The position numbers were made by a program, and so were the translations under genes. From contig NZ_FOHZ01000008.1 in NCBI RefSeq assembly GCF_900111555.1, positions 1 to 64,000 of the forward strand: 64,000 bases of DNA, in the 5' to 3' direction. Shown in pieces: positions 1-7,908 of this stretch (positions within the stretch are counted from its first letter, which is position 1; every line of letters begins with the position of its first letter). This DNA is from Marinobacter segnicrescens. Lineage in GTDB: Bacteria; Pseudomonadota; Gammaproteobacteria; Pseudomonadales; Oleiphilaceae. The notes beneath the pieces are model-generated. The model did not search any database. It was not told the origin of the DNA and saw nothing but the letters and a program-made list of their open reading frames with translations.

Positions 1-263
1 AGCTTTCTGGGTTGCCCGGGTCTTGGTGCATCCTGAAGACCGCTCAGGCCCTGTTCGGTGTAACGATTACGCCACTTGAATACCGTGGCCGTCGTGGTTC
101 CCAGTCGCTCAGCAACGACTTTGGGTGATTCACCGGCATTCAGGGCCAAAACGATTCGCGCTCGCAGAACGAGATTCTGACTCAGCGTGCTTGTTCGCAA
201 CCAGCTTTCCAACTCCAGTTGATCGTTTACCGTAAGATTAAAGGGAGCTGGTTTCCGGGCCAA
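1..263 (-). CDS. IS630-type transposase, N-terminal part (cut by window edge)
   Basis: The minus strand encodes about 87 residues that run off the left edge. They contain a helix-turn-helix with the series LRARIVLALNAGES, VVAERLGTTTATVFKWRNRY and GLSGLQDAPRPG, which is the typical DNA-binding start of IS630/Tc1-like transposases. The DDE catalytic domain would lie outside the window. There is no ATG in frame; a TTG at 263 is preceded by GGAG eight bases upstream, so I place the start there. The element may be complete or a remnant, which cannot be seen here. It fits the accessory character of the following 6 kb. Confidence 0.75.
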   Translation of the reverse strand, partial: MARKPAPFNLTVNDQLELESWLRTSTLSQNLVLRARIVLALNAGESPKVVAERLGTTTATVFKWRNRYTEQGLSGLQDAPRPGQPRK

Positions 264-298
264 AACAGAGTCTCCAAACTCGTGAATAATAGCTCGAA

Positions 299-559
299 TT
301 ATAGCATATATGCGCTTAGGAAATACCCGGACGGAACACTAGCGATACCGCCGGAACATCCACCGGCACTACCTCGCTTTTTAATAGCTTCAAGTACCCA
401 GAGTACTTCTTGGGCCTCTTCTTGGGTAAGCTGCTTTATTCGCTTTTCACCCGCCATGATCGCTTGGTAATTCTCAATGCCGCGCCGCATGTCCGCATGG
501 GTACCGATTGGAAACGATAACACCGTGCAAACTAACAACAACTGGGTAATCCTACGCAT
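299..559 (-). CDS. Small secreted protein of unknown function
   Basis: An 86-residue protein beginning MRRITQLLLVC with a hydrophobic stretch and a likely signal-peptidase site after THA, then a charged helical part (ENYQAIMAGEKRIKQLTQEEAQEV) and a glycine/serine-rich end. A longer reading with 18 more residues exists, but the ATG at 559 has AGGAG six bases upstream, so I prefer it. I do not recognise the family. It stands alone between the IS630-type gene and a 500-base gene-free stretch, inside the presumed island. Probably exported; function unknown. Confidence 0.5.
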   Translation of the reverse strand: MRRITQLLLVCTVLSFPIGTHADMRRGIENYQAIMAGEKRIKQLTQEEAQEVLWVLEAIKKRGSAGGCSGGIASVPSGYFLSAYML

Positions 560-1060
560 CCTTGCTCCTAAAACACTGTAACAATATGGTTCAGGCCTTA
601 TAGCGCTTTCCACTAACGCCTTGGGTTCTTGAAAAAATTAGACTAACCAAATAGCCCTTAGCAAATTATCTGACCGGATTGGAAGAACCCCATTATTAAC
701 GCCTTGTACTAGTTAAAAAATCCATAACACTATTGGTCCGAGAAACGGCGATGTCGGGGTTCAACGACGCCGGTCGCCACAGGAGGCGGAAGGAGCGACA
801 CCATAACCGAGTTGTCGGATGATCACTACGATCCCTTATCCCGAATATGGATAAGTGTAGCGTAAGAATACGTAGCCCGCACTAGCGGGGGCGTCACCGG
901 CTGAATGGCAAAAGGAAGACTGCTGAGTAGGGTAAACAACTGCGCGGCTATGTAATGGAAAAGGAAGAATCAAAGTGCCAGGGATTTAAAGTACCTCGCG
1001 CTCCCACCAGTTCTATCGTCCAGCAGCGCCATCAGGCCCTGAGCTGCATGCGCTGCCACC
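560..1060. other. Gene-free stretch within the island
   Basis: About 500 bases between the small secreted gene and the terminator of the island operon. Both strands are broken by frequent stops, and the only open frame of note (955-1182, plus) is a shadow of the DUF2787 gene. I see no tRNA-like fold, no tandem repeat and no recognisable att sequence. Confidence 0.5.
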
Positions 1061-1061
1061 A

Positions 1062-1102
1062 AAAAAGTCAGGATAGCCGGAGCTGCCAGCAGGCAGCTCC
1101 GG
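1062..1102 (-). terminator. Likely terminator of the island operon
   Basis: A perfect 11-bp stem (1077-1087 with 1092-1102, loop AGCA) lies 25 bases past the stop of the DUF2787 gene on the minus strand. A run of six T on that strand follows about ten bases later (1061-1066). The distance to the T-run is longer than ideal, so this may be a weak intrinsic terminator. Confidence 0.5.
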
Positions 1103-1126
1103 TCCATTTCACGACCCGGGACCCGG

Positions 1127-1567
1127 TCAACGCCGTTCCGGGTGGATCTCAACTTCAAAGACGCCCATCCGATGGTAGCTGAGGAAGTTGACCTCAAACA
1201 TCTCATACACCGGCACGGCGTCGGCAATCGGGATGGGGACCCTGTCGGAGCCCTCGAAGACGCCCTGCTGGATATCGAAGTCCAGCTCCTTCGCCAGTTC
1301 CGACATCCAACCCACGCCCACATAGGCGAAGTCAGTGAGGTAGTCGATGGTGAACCCGGCTGTTACTCGGGAGAGTCGGATTTCCACCGGGTGATACCCG
1401 CCGTGTTCGGGTGAGTAGCCAGGATCCCGGAAGTTGAACGTCAAGGCTTCGATGTTCACCAGATCCCTGTCGGTTAGATGGTGCTTCTCAGCCTCCTGGT
1501 ACAAGACGTTGATCAGTTCCTGGGAGACGGGCACAGGTAACCCGTCCGTACAAATCGGCAGTTTCAT
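1127..1567 (-). CDS. DUF2787 family protein
   Basis: A 146-residue cytoplasmic protein, MKLPICTDGLPVPVSQ at the start and a body with NIEALTFNFRDPGYSPEHGGYHPVE and AGFTIDYLTDFAYVG. From memory this matches DUF2787, a small beta-rich family of unknown biochemical role that is common in integrative elements of Vibrio and other gammaproteobacteria. It is last in the minus-strand run that begins with the integrase gene, and a terminator follows it. It has no signal peptide. The island setting supports an accessory role, but no molecular function can be inferred. Confidence 0.75.
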   Translation of the reverse strand: MKLPICTDGLPVPVSQELINVLYQEAEKHHLTDRDLVNIEALTFNFRDPGYSPEHGGYHPVEIRLSRVTAGFTIDYLTDFAYVGVGWMSELAKELDFDIQQGVFEGSDRVPIPIADAVPVYEMFEVNFLSYHRMGVFEVEIHPERR

Positions 1568-1643
1568 AATGTGTACCTTTAGTAAAAAGAGGGGAGGAGG
1601 GAGTTCAGGCTTTTCGGGTATGCATGCCTGGGGCTGGCAGGGC

Positions 1644-2165
1644 TCAGCCCCACGTTCTGTTGAGCACCTTCTCGGCTTTGTCGTCGAAGTCCGCCGTCAG
1701 GGCATGGAGGAAAGCCTTATCACCTTCCGGCTGGATCAAGGCGAGTTCAGGTGACCGAAGAATCGCCGCCAAAAAGCTGGCGTTATTTGACGACTTGCCC
1801 AGGATGCAGGGCTTCAAGGCCTTCGAGCCAAACGGCCCGTCCGGCAATGCCCGCAAGGTTTCGATAACCGATTCGAGGTTAATCCATTCCTTGGTATGCA
1901 GGCCACCGCCGTCGTTCCCGGTGATCCGCAGGTAGAGGGCGCCGTCCTCTTTCTGGCGAGCCAGCTGGAAGTAGATATTGCCTTCGGCTTTCGGGTTGAG
2001 CTTGGCGGCCACACCCCGCCCCAGGACCATAGAAAACCCGTCGTCTTGGGGGTTTTCCGGCGATGAAGACTTCTGTGCGGATAACTCGGGTGTTGGCTTG
2101 GAGGCGGAGGACTCAGGGGGAGCATCAGAGCCTTTCTTCAACGACTTGGTCGGTTTCGGGGACAT
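1644..2165 (-). CDS. Island protein of unknown function with disordered N-terminus
   Basis: A 173-residue protein. Residues 1-45 are rich in Ser, Pro and Lys (KPTKSLKKGSDAPPESSASK) and look unstructured; the rest is a compact mixed domain (GNIYFQLARQKEDGALYLRI, then WINLESVIETLRALP). The start at 2165 has AGGAG six bases upstream. It sits 10 bases after the YkvA-like gene in the same operon. No family recognised. The N-terminal tail could be a linker or a nucleic-acid contact, but that is speculation. Confidence 0.6.
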   Translation of the reverse strand: MSPKPTKSLKKGSDAPPESSASKPTPELSAQKSSSPENPQDDGFSMVLGRGVAAKLNPKAEGNIYFQLARQKEDGALYLRITGNDGGGLHTKEWINLESVIETLRALPDGPFGSKALKPCILGKSSNNASFLAAILRSPELALIQPEGDKAFLHALTADFDDKAEKVLNRTWG

Positions 2166-2174
2166 GGTTTTCTC

Positions 2175-2483
2175 CTAGAGGTTATCCAGCATCTGCTGGG
2201 CGTGACTGCGATGATGTGGTTTCAGGGACGAGCCCAACTTGGTGATGGCCGCAATAACCACCACCAGGTCATCGGCATATCCCGCCAAGGGCGTGAGGTC
2301 GGGAATGGCGTCGAACGGATTGACCAGGTAAGCGAGGGCGGCTACCGCGAGCGCTTTGGCCGCCACTGGCACATCTCCGTCGATGATGAGCGCATAGAGC
2401 AGAAGGCCCCTTCTAAGCAGGCCTTCGATACAGCGGACCTGCTTCAGCTTGCGCCAGAGTTCGGCGTGGTTGAGTTCAGGCAT
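2175..2483 (-). CDS. YkvA family protein (DUF1232)
   Basis: A 102-residue protein. The DUF1232 core is visible at about residues 40-75: AAKALAVAALAYLVNPFDAIPDLTPLAGYADDL, with the diagnostic NPFDAIPD (usually SPIDLIPD) between two hydrophobic helices. The family is thought to be membrane-associated, with unknown biochemical role. Its start overlaps the end of the upstream gene by 8 bases, which suggests translational coupling; there is no strong ribosome-binding site of its own. Confidence 0.75.
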   Translation of the reverse strand: MPELNHAELWRKLKQVRCIEGLLRRGLLLYALIIDGDVPVAAKALAVAALAYLVNPFDAIPDLTPLAGYADDLVVVIAAITKLGSSLKPHHRSHAQQMLDNL

Positions 2484-2838
2484 CGGATATCTCTTCAGGT
2501 AGTAATGGGTGATTTACCGGGCAGAGCACATAGAGGCCGGCCCCAGCGTCATTGACGATCGCGACGGTGATGATGTGGGTGGTGCCCAGGGACTCTGTGA
2601 AATCCGGGTATAGCAAGGCCATCTCGACAGATTGGCTGAGAGGGCCAAGCGCGCCTGCCTCGCTGGTCGGATCGTCGGTGGGATCGAGAATGATCAGGCT
2701 GCCGCCGTAGTCATCCCAGAACCGCCTGGCTTCATCCTCGGTCGGAAAAGGCGATATTAGCGCCTTCAATAACTGGATGCGCAGGGCGTCGGGCAGGCCC
2801 AGGTCGACAGATCCGGGCCATGCTTGAATCATTCGCAT
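2476..2838 (-). CDS. Island hypothetical protein
   Basis: A 120-residue soluble protein starting MRMIQAWPGSVDLGLPDALR, with a ribosome-binding site AGGAG seven bases before the ATG. It has a repeated pattern of acidic and hydrophobic segments (PTEDEARRFWDDYGGSLIIL and GTTHIITVAIVNDAG). Not recognised. It lies 42 bases after the integrase gene and overlaps the YkvA-like gene, so the integrase, this gene and the three that follow are probably one transcript. Confidence 0.6.
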   Translation of the reverse strand: MRMIQAWPGSVDLGLPDALRIQLLKALISPFPTEDEARRFWDDYGGSLIILDPTDDPTSEAGALGPLSQSVEMALLYPDFTESLGTTHIITVAIVNDAGAGLYVLCPVNHPLLPEEISDA

Positions 2839-2880
2839 GGGTTCACTCCTTAATAGAGAGGGGGGTAAAGGTTCGAGGGG

Positions 2881-4059
2881 TTATTGGACGAGTTGGGCCA
2901 TTCTCTCGCTGGTGTCTCGCTGACGATCAACGGTGAGCTTGGCGTAACGCTGGGTGGATTGAAGAGACGAGTGAGCCAGTTGGGCCTTCACGTCATAGAT
3001 TGAGCAGCCAGCCGACACCAGGTTGCTGGCGACTGAGTGGCGGAGCGTGTGCAGGACGATGTCGTCTACGTCCTCGATGCCGGCACGCAGCAACATCTGC
3101 CTGAAGGACTTTCGGCAATTCGTTAGCGGCTTTCCGGGTTTGCGACCGGGGAAGATGTGAGGATTCCCAGGTACTCTTGGCAACCCTTTAAGGATCTCCA
3201 GTGCCATATCGGACAGATAGACCACTCGGCTTTTGCCGCTCTTGGTCATGGGGATGAACAGCGAGCGGTCAGCCAGATTAAGATTGCTCCAAAGAGCCGT
3301 TCGAATCTCGCTGTTACGACAACCGGTGATCGCCAGCATGGCGACGAAGCCACCAATGAAGCGGTCCTCAAAAGCCAGGGCAACCTGAATCAACCGTTTC
3401 AGCTCCTGGGCGTCCAGGAACCGAGTTCGGGCGTTGTCCTCTCGAAGGAGCCGAATCTTCATGGCCTCGTTTGCAGACACGACATCGAGACGCACTGCGG
3501 ACTGCCCCATCGTTTTCAGGATGGCGAGGACCCGGTTGCAGGTGGCTTCTGATAACGCTTCCCGGTCCTTCGTCGGGGCATTAAGGAAGAGCTGGAGCTG
3601 CTGGACGTGGCTGGCCCGCAGCTCGTCATAGACGATGTCTCCAAGAGCTGGTTCGATATGGTCCCGGAATCGCTGTGCGTCGCGATTCCAGGTTCGTTTG
3701 TGCTTCTTCTGCATGGGAAGGAAGGTGTGCCAGAAGAATTCGGACACCGTCGGCCTCAGCCGAAGCGCATCGTGCTCCTCTTTCGGGTCCCGGCCTTCCG
3801 CCAGCAGGGCCCTGTATTGTTGGGCAGCCTTCCGGGCAGCAGCCACATCAATATCCGGAAACTTGCCCAGGGCGATACTCCGCTTCCGACCCCGGTAGAC
3901 ATACCGCAGCAGGAACCGCTTTCGTCCGGACTTGCCAGAGAGACACTTGAGGCCCGTGATTTCCGAATCGGAAACTTCCAGGTCGGTTGACGAGGCTGAT
4001 GCCGGGTTAGCAGGTAGTGCCCGAATCCGGGCGTCGGTGAACTTGAAATGCTTGTCCAT
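2881..4059 (-). CDS. int: Tyrosine recombinase integrase of a genomic island
   Basis: A 392-residue site-specific recombinase of the phage/P4-like class that integrates and excises an island. An N-terminal DUF4102-type arm-binding part (about 1-95, with RKRSIALGKFPDIDVAAARK) precedes a core-binding SAM-like domain (100-200) and the catalytic domain. The catalytic set is complete: R248 (TGCRNSEIR), K273, H337-x-x-R340 (HTLRHS), H363 and Y372 (QRYAKL). A 447-residue reading is possible, but the ATG at 4059 has GGAG six bases upstream. It leads the minus-strand operon. The nearest tRNA is tRNA-Phe at 6325-6400, whose 3' end points toward this gene. Confidence 0.92.
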   Translation of the reverse strand: MDKHFKFTDARIRALPANPASASSTDLEVSDSEITGLKCLSGKSGRKRFLLRYVYRGRKRSIALGKFPDIDVAAARKAAQQYRALLAEGRDPKEEHDALRLRPTVSEFFWHTFLPMQKKHKRTWNRDAQRFRDHIEPALGDIVYDELRASHVQQLQLFLNAPTKDREALSEATCNRVLAILKTMGQSAVRLDVVSANEAMKIRLLREDNARTRFLDAQELKRLIQVALAFEDRFIGGFVAMLAITGCRNSEIRTALWSNLNLADRSLFIPMTKSGKSRVVYLSDMALEILKGLPRVPGNPHIFPGRKPGKPLTNCRKSFRQMLLRAGIEDVDDIVLHTLRHSVASNLVSAGCSIYDVKAQLAHSSLQSTQRYAKLTVDRQRDTSERMAQLVQ

Positions 4060-4432
4060 TTTATTCTCCAGATCGTGCATCCGGAGAGATGATATGTGCT
4101 TGATTGTGGGGTTAGATTCGGCGCGGCGCGGGGCAGGGAGGTGTATAGCGCCTGGGAGGGACCAGAAAGGGGCCGGGACGGAACCCGGAGCAAGGGAAAA
4201 GCGCTGCCGGTTACCATTTTTCAAAGAAGTCTGTACCGTTTACATTAGGCTGTGAATCTATTGCTCCAGTTTTTGCAGAAGATCGCATTTCTTACTACAT
4301 TAATGGATATTCACCCGTGCATAATTACTTTCCATTTTGGATTTCACTCCCCCGAACGGGTGTTAGGGTATTCATTGTGTTCAGTTCTCTGATCTGATTT
4401 AAATTAAAACCAAATTAGTGGAGATATAGATT
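4060..4432. other. Intergenic region upstream of the integrase
   Basis: About 370 bases between the divergent integrase and LprI-like genes. The half next to the integrase is G-rich (4137-4200); the half next to the LprI-like gene is AT-rich and is the likely place of that gene's promoter. The G-rich part resembles a segment at 6028-6070 beside the tRNA (see findings). No gene seen. Confidence 0.5.
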
Positions 4433-4972
4433 GTGGTAACCCGAGTAGTGCTTATCTTATTGGCAGTTTTTATACTCCCCTTGATTGCCCTCCCGTTAAG
4501 GGCAGAGCCCTCTTCAGATGCTGAAGTTCAGGGCCAGGAATCGCTATACAGAAAAGTCGATGATTTCCCATATTTGTCTGAATTCGAAAGCGTAAGATCA
4601 TTCGATAAATACATAGATGACTACGAAAAAGAGTGCATAGATAAAACATATGGCAATACTAAAGCTATTCCATGCTTTGTAGGTTACGAGCTTTGGGATC
4701 GAGAGCTTAATAAGTACTATAAGATTTTAATGAGTCAGCTTTCAGAAAACCAACAGGAGATCCTAAGGGAGTCCCAGCGAGTGTGGCTTAAAAATAGGGA
4801 CAGGTCTATTGAGTTTAACAGTGCCCTGCTAGACATGAAATACGACAAAGCTGAAGGTACCATCTATAGCGCAATGAGAGCCAGCGACAGCGCAAGTGTT
4901 ATTCCTGCAATAATAAAACAGCGTGCACTTTTGCTCAAGCAGTGGGCTCAGATGGTTGGGGCAGAGAACTGA
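4433..4972 (+). CDS. LprI-like secreted protein (DUF1311)
   Basis: A 179-residue protein with a signal peptide (VVLILLAVFILPLIALPLRA, cleavage near residue 24). The mature part carries the DUF1311/LprI pattern: Cys at CIDKT and PCFVGYELWDRELNKYY, then LSENQQEILRESQRVWLKNRD. Members of this family are periplasmic or secreted, and the Mycobacterium founder LprI inhibits lysozyme; that activity is not shown for most homologues. GTG start with GGAG nine bases upstream. The gene is AT-richer than its core neighbours, consistent with transferred island cargo. Confidence 0.75.
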   Translation: MVTRVVLILLAVFILPLIALPLRAEPSSDAEVQGQESLYRKVDDFPYLSEFESVRSFDKYIDDYEKECIDKTYGNTKAIPCFVGYELWDRELNKYYKILMSQLSENQQEILRESQRVWLKNRDRSIEFNSALLDMKYDKAEGTIYSAMRASDSASVIPAIIKQRALLLKQWAQMVGAEN

Positions 4973-5208
4973 TATGAGAAGCCTACACGAATTGCTCTGG
5001 AAATCTAACGGAATCATTGAGATGTAAAGAGAAATAAATGGTTTACTTGGAGGAGGGGGTCAAACCCACTCTAGGATAGTATGATCAGGCTTGGGTCGGG
5101 ACGCTATAGAGCGTCGCCAATTCACGGAGAAGGTCCTTGTGCGAAAAAGTCCGGTTACTCACTGAGAGGGTGTTATATAGGTTTTTGGTTATCCATCCCT
5201 CCAGATCT

Positions 5209-5772
5209 TCAGCCAGACGACTCGACACCCCATACCTTTACTACTCTATAACTGAAATCATTGTTTTCGATATCGTTTGTATCGAAAAGATTGGTTTTTA
5301 CCTCAACTTTGTTGTCTGTAGTTTTTGGTTGAATTCGGATATACCCGGTTTCTGCAGAGACTTTGCCCTGATAAGAGGCGTCGGTAAATTTCATTTCAAT
5401 TTCAAGGTTGGTTATTATGAAATTTGTTGTGTTGTTGTCAATGATGAGTTGGTGAACCCCGTTCTCGCCGAATCGGAGAGATGTAGATACCCGCATCGCT
5501 GTTCGTAAATCAGACTCATCGCCAAAATCAAGTGCTTTCTCGTGACGCTTGTCACAGGCTTTTTGGGCCTTGGTAGATGCTACAAACGAATTCCAGTCTG
5601 CCAGATCTTTTAAAGCAATTTGAGATTCTACCTCGTCAATACATTCTGAATGCGATTGCAGATTAACTAAATCTTGGCCAAAAAAGCCTATAGCGATGCC
5701 AAGTAAGCCCGCAGTAACGGCTACTCCGATAATTATTATTTTATGCGGCAAGAAAAGCTCCTTTTTTATCAT
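5209..5772 (-). CDS. Membrane-anchored protein of unknown function
   Basis: A 187-residue protein with one N-terminal membrane segment (about 12-32, IIIIGVAVTAGLLGIAIGFF) and a periplasmic part. Residues 40-85 contain two Cys (SECIDEV, QKACDKRH) that could pair. The C-terminal half is beta-rich (NFIITNLEIEMKFTD, GYIRIQPKTTDNKVEV), like many immunoglobulin-fold domains of unknown role. AT-rich codon use sets it apart from the chromosome to the right. No family recognised. Confidence 0.6.
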   Translation of the reverse strand: MIKKELFLPHKIIIIGVAVTAGLLGIAIGFFGQDLVNLQSHSECIDEVESQIALKDLADWNSFVASTKAQKACDKRHEKALDFGDESDLRTAMRVSTSLRFGENGVHQLIIDNNTTNFIITNLEIEMKFTDASYQGKVSAETGYIRIQPKTTDNKVEVKTNLFDTNDIENNDFSYRVVKVWGVESSG

Positions 5773-6288
5773 GAATGGCTGATAATAGTGACGATTATTT
5801 TATGAGAAAATGTGTCGCCGCTAGCTTGAAATGGTTCGGGTCAGTAAGGGTTTTAATATGAAGGCCTGTTCGCCCCCCTCAGTGCTCCGTATAGTTTCTC
5901 AGAATAAGCGAGTTATCGCCATCAGCGTCCAGTACGATCCCAGTTGCCTGAATATTATACAACCGCACCAACTAATAGTCGCGTGAACGGGTTCGTGCTC
6001 GATCAAGAGGCTTGGGTGCCGGTCGGGGCCGGGACCAGAAGGGGACCGGGACGGACCGGAACCGGGAGGTGTTGGGGCTCAGGAGTGATGGAGAGTTTTG
6101 GTGTTCATTGGAGGGCTGTGCGCACCAAACGCGCAACTCGGCCGGACCGGGGATGGACCGGGGCGACCAATTGCTGGCGGATGGAGGAAGGTGCGGATGC
6201 GTCGTTCGGGAGGAGGGGCGGCCATCGCTGCAGCCCAGGTAAACCGGGCGCTAAGCGAGCATTACCAACGCAGGAGCCAGAAACAACA
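5773..6288. other. Gene-poor tract between island cargo and tRNA-Phe
   Basis: The first 170 bases are AT-rich and the remainder G-rich on the plus strand, with many GGGACC and CCGGGA repeats (6018-6075). A long open frame (5944-6435) runs through the tRNA on the opposite strand and is not credible. This tract probably carries the island/chromosome boundary, but I cannot identify an att core. Confidence 0.45.
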
Positions 6289-6309
6289 AAGCCCGCACAA
6301 GGCGGGCTT
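6289..6309 (-). terminator. Terminator after tRNA-Phe
   Basis: An 8-bp stem AAGCCCGC/GCGGGCTT (6289-6296 with 6302-6309, loop of 5), followed on the minus strand by TTGTTGTTT. It lies 16 bases beyond the tRNA 3' end, the expected place for a factor-independent terminator. Confidence 0.7.
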
Positions 6310-6324
6310 CGTCTGAATTCTAAT

Positions 6325-6400
6325 GGTGCCCGGAGGCGGAATCGAACCACCGACACGGGGATTTTCAATCCCCTGCTCTACCAACTGAGCTATCCGGGCA
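6325..6400 (-). tRNA. tRNA-Phe (anticodon GAA)
   Basis: 76 bases on the minus strand with a full cloverleaf: acceptor GCCCGGA/TCCGGGC, D arm with AGCTCAGTTGGTAGAGC, anticodon loop TTGAAAA (anticodon GAA) closed by GGGGA/TCCCC, T loop GGTTCGATTCC, and an encoded CCA end at 6325-6327. Its 3' end faces the integrase-bearing accessory region, so it is a candidate integration target. Confidence 0.97.
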
Positions 6401-6520
6401 AGTTGCAGTACTGCTGTGCAACGGGGCGCTATTAAACCGGTTTAGAATCACTGAGTCAAGGCTGCCTGAGAAAAATTTCCCGGTGTTCGGCGGGGCTGGG
6501 CAAACCTTGATCAGTCAGGG

Positions 6521-6793
6521 TTATTGCTCCGGCGGAACATAGCCTTCGGCCTTGTCGAAAGGCTCGTTGTTGAAGAAGCGCTCCATCTGCGCCTGGAGGT
6601 ATTTGCGGGTGTTCGGGTCCATCAGGCTCAGGTGCTTTTCGTTGATCAGCATGGTTTGCTGGGCCTGCCATTCTTCCCAGGCCTGTTTGGAGACGTTCTC
6701 GTAGATTTCCTGTCCCCTGGCGCCGGGCATGGGGGGAAAGTTCAGGCCTTCCATCTCTTTCTGGTATTTGCGGCAGAATACGGTGCGGCTCAT
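6521..6793 (-). CDS. yggX: Probable Fe(2+)-trafficking / oxidative damage protection protein YggX
   Basis: A 90-residue protein of the YggX family, linked to protection of iron-sulfur proteins from oxidants and to iron handling in the cytoplasm. The family signature is clear: [17 protein letters not shown] with the conserved Cys7, [20 protein letters not shown], and [17 protein letters not shown]. Length matches the family. GAGGAG precedes the ATG. It is 50 bases downstream of mutY on the same strand, the same pairing as in Escherichia coli, and MutY is itself an Fe-S enzyme. Confidence 0.95.
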   Translation of the reverse strand: MSRTVFCRKYQKEMEGLNFPPMPGARGQEIYENVSKQAWEEWQAQQTMLINEKHLSLMDPNTRKYLQAQMERFFNNEPFDKAEGYVPPEQ

Positions 6794-6843
6794 GGGCGCT
6801 CCTCTTTACCTTGAATGTTTCGGTTTTGCGGGATGATAACAGA

Positions 6844-7908
6844 TCAGAGCAGGGTGGCCTGTTCCGGGTTGGTCAGCAGGGATCTCACCGGGGCGGGCAG
6901 GCCAAGTGCAAGGGCTTCGTCGCGGTGCAGCCAGCGGTGGGTGCCGGGCTCCCTGATGACCTGGCTGTGTGCAACCTGGAGCCTCGCGGGCTGGATATGC
7001 AGGTGGTAGTGACTGAAGGTATGGCGGAACCCGGTGATCAGGTCCGGCTGGCTGCAGGTGAGGCCGAATCGCTGCTCGCAGGCTTCTTCCAGTTCTTCGG
7101 CGCCGTAGGCCGGGTCAAGTTCTGGCAGGCTCCAGAGGCCGCCCCAGATACCGCTGGGCGGGCGCTGCTCTAACAGGATCCGGCCCTCGACGTCTTCCAG
7201 GATCAGCATCCAGGTGGCCTTCTCGGGCTTTGCCTTTTTGGGCTTACTTCCTGGGTAGAGGGTAACCTCGTTGCGGGCCCTTGCCTCGCAGCCGCCTTGC
7301 AGCGGGCACTCACCACAGGCCGGGCGGCTGCGGGTGCAGACCATGGCACCCAGGTCCATGATGGCCTGGGTGTAGTCCCGTGCCCGGGTGTGTGGCGTGT
7401 GCCGCTCGGCATGGGCCCACAGGGCATTGAGCGTTGTGGTCTGCCCTGGCCATCCGGGCACGGCGTGGTAGCGGGCCAGTACCCGTTTTACGTTGCCATC
7501 GAGGATGGCGGCCCGGCGATCCCATGCCTGGGCGATGATTGCAGCCGCGGTTGACCGGCCAATTCCGGGAAGTGCTTCCAGCTTGTCCTGGTTGTCAGGA
7601 AACTCCCCGCCATGATCTTCCATGACCTGGACAGCGGCCTTTTGCAGGTTCCTGGCGCGGGCGTAGTAGCCCAGTCCTGACCAATGGCTGAGAACGTCAT
7701 CTGCTGGCGCCTCCGCCAGGTTCTGAACAGTGGGGAAACGCTCCATGAAGGCCTGGAAGTAGGGTATTACCGTGGTCACCTGGGTTTGCTGGAGCATGAT
7801 CTCCGACACCCAGACCCGGTAGGGTGACCGGTCCTGGTGCCACGGCAGGTCGTGCCTGCCGTGTTTGTCATACCACTCGAGAAGGCGTTCGGCGAACCGG
7901 TCGGTCAT
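6844..7908 (-). CDS. mutY: Adenine DNA glycosylase MutY
   Basis: A 354-residue A/G mismatch glycosylase that removes adenine paired with 8-oxoguanine. E36 (WVSEIMLQQT) and D137 (ILDGNVKRV) match the catalytic residues; a helix-hairpin-helix sits at about 110-125 (LPGIGRSTAAAI); the 4Fe-4S cluster ligands are C191, C198, C201 and C207 with the canonical 6-2-5 spacing. A NUDIX-like C-terminal domain (about 225-354) reads the oxidised base. Its start overlaps the asmA stop by four bases (ATGA), so the two are translationally coupled. Confidence 0.97.
   Translation of the reverse strand: MTDRFAERLLEWYDKHGRHDLPWHQDRSPYRVWVSEIMLQQTQVTTVIPYFQAFMERFPTVQNLAEAPADDVLSHWSGLGYYARARNLQKAAVQVMEDHGGEFPDNQDKLEALPGIGRSTAAAIIAQAWDRRAAILDGNVKRVLARYHAVPGWPGQTTTLNALWAHAERHTPHTRARDYTQAIMDLGAMVCTRSRPACGECPLQGGCEARARNEVTLYPGSKPKKAKPEKATWMLILEDVEGRILLEQRPPSGIWGGLWSLPELDPAYGAEELEEACEQRFGLTCSQPDLITGFRHTFSHYHLHIQPARLQVAHSQVIREPGTHRWLHRDEALALGLPAPVRSLLTNPEQATLL

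Noticed and set aside
955..1182. 75-residue open frame on the plus strand
   Set aside because: It spans the terminator hairpin and the end of the DUF2787 gene; no homology or good start.
5944..6435. 163-residue open frame running through tRNA-Phe
   Set aside because: It covers a tRNA gene and a terminator on the other strand and has biased Arg/Gly/Thr content typical of G-rich non-coding DNA.
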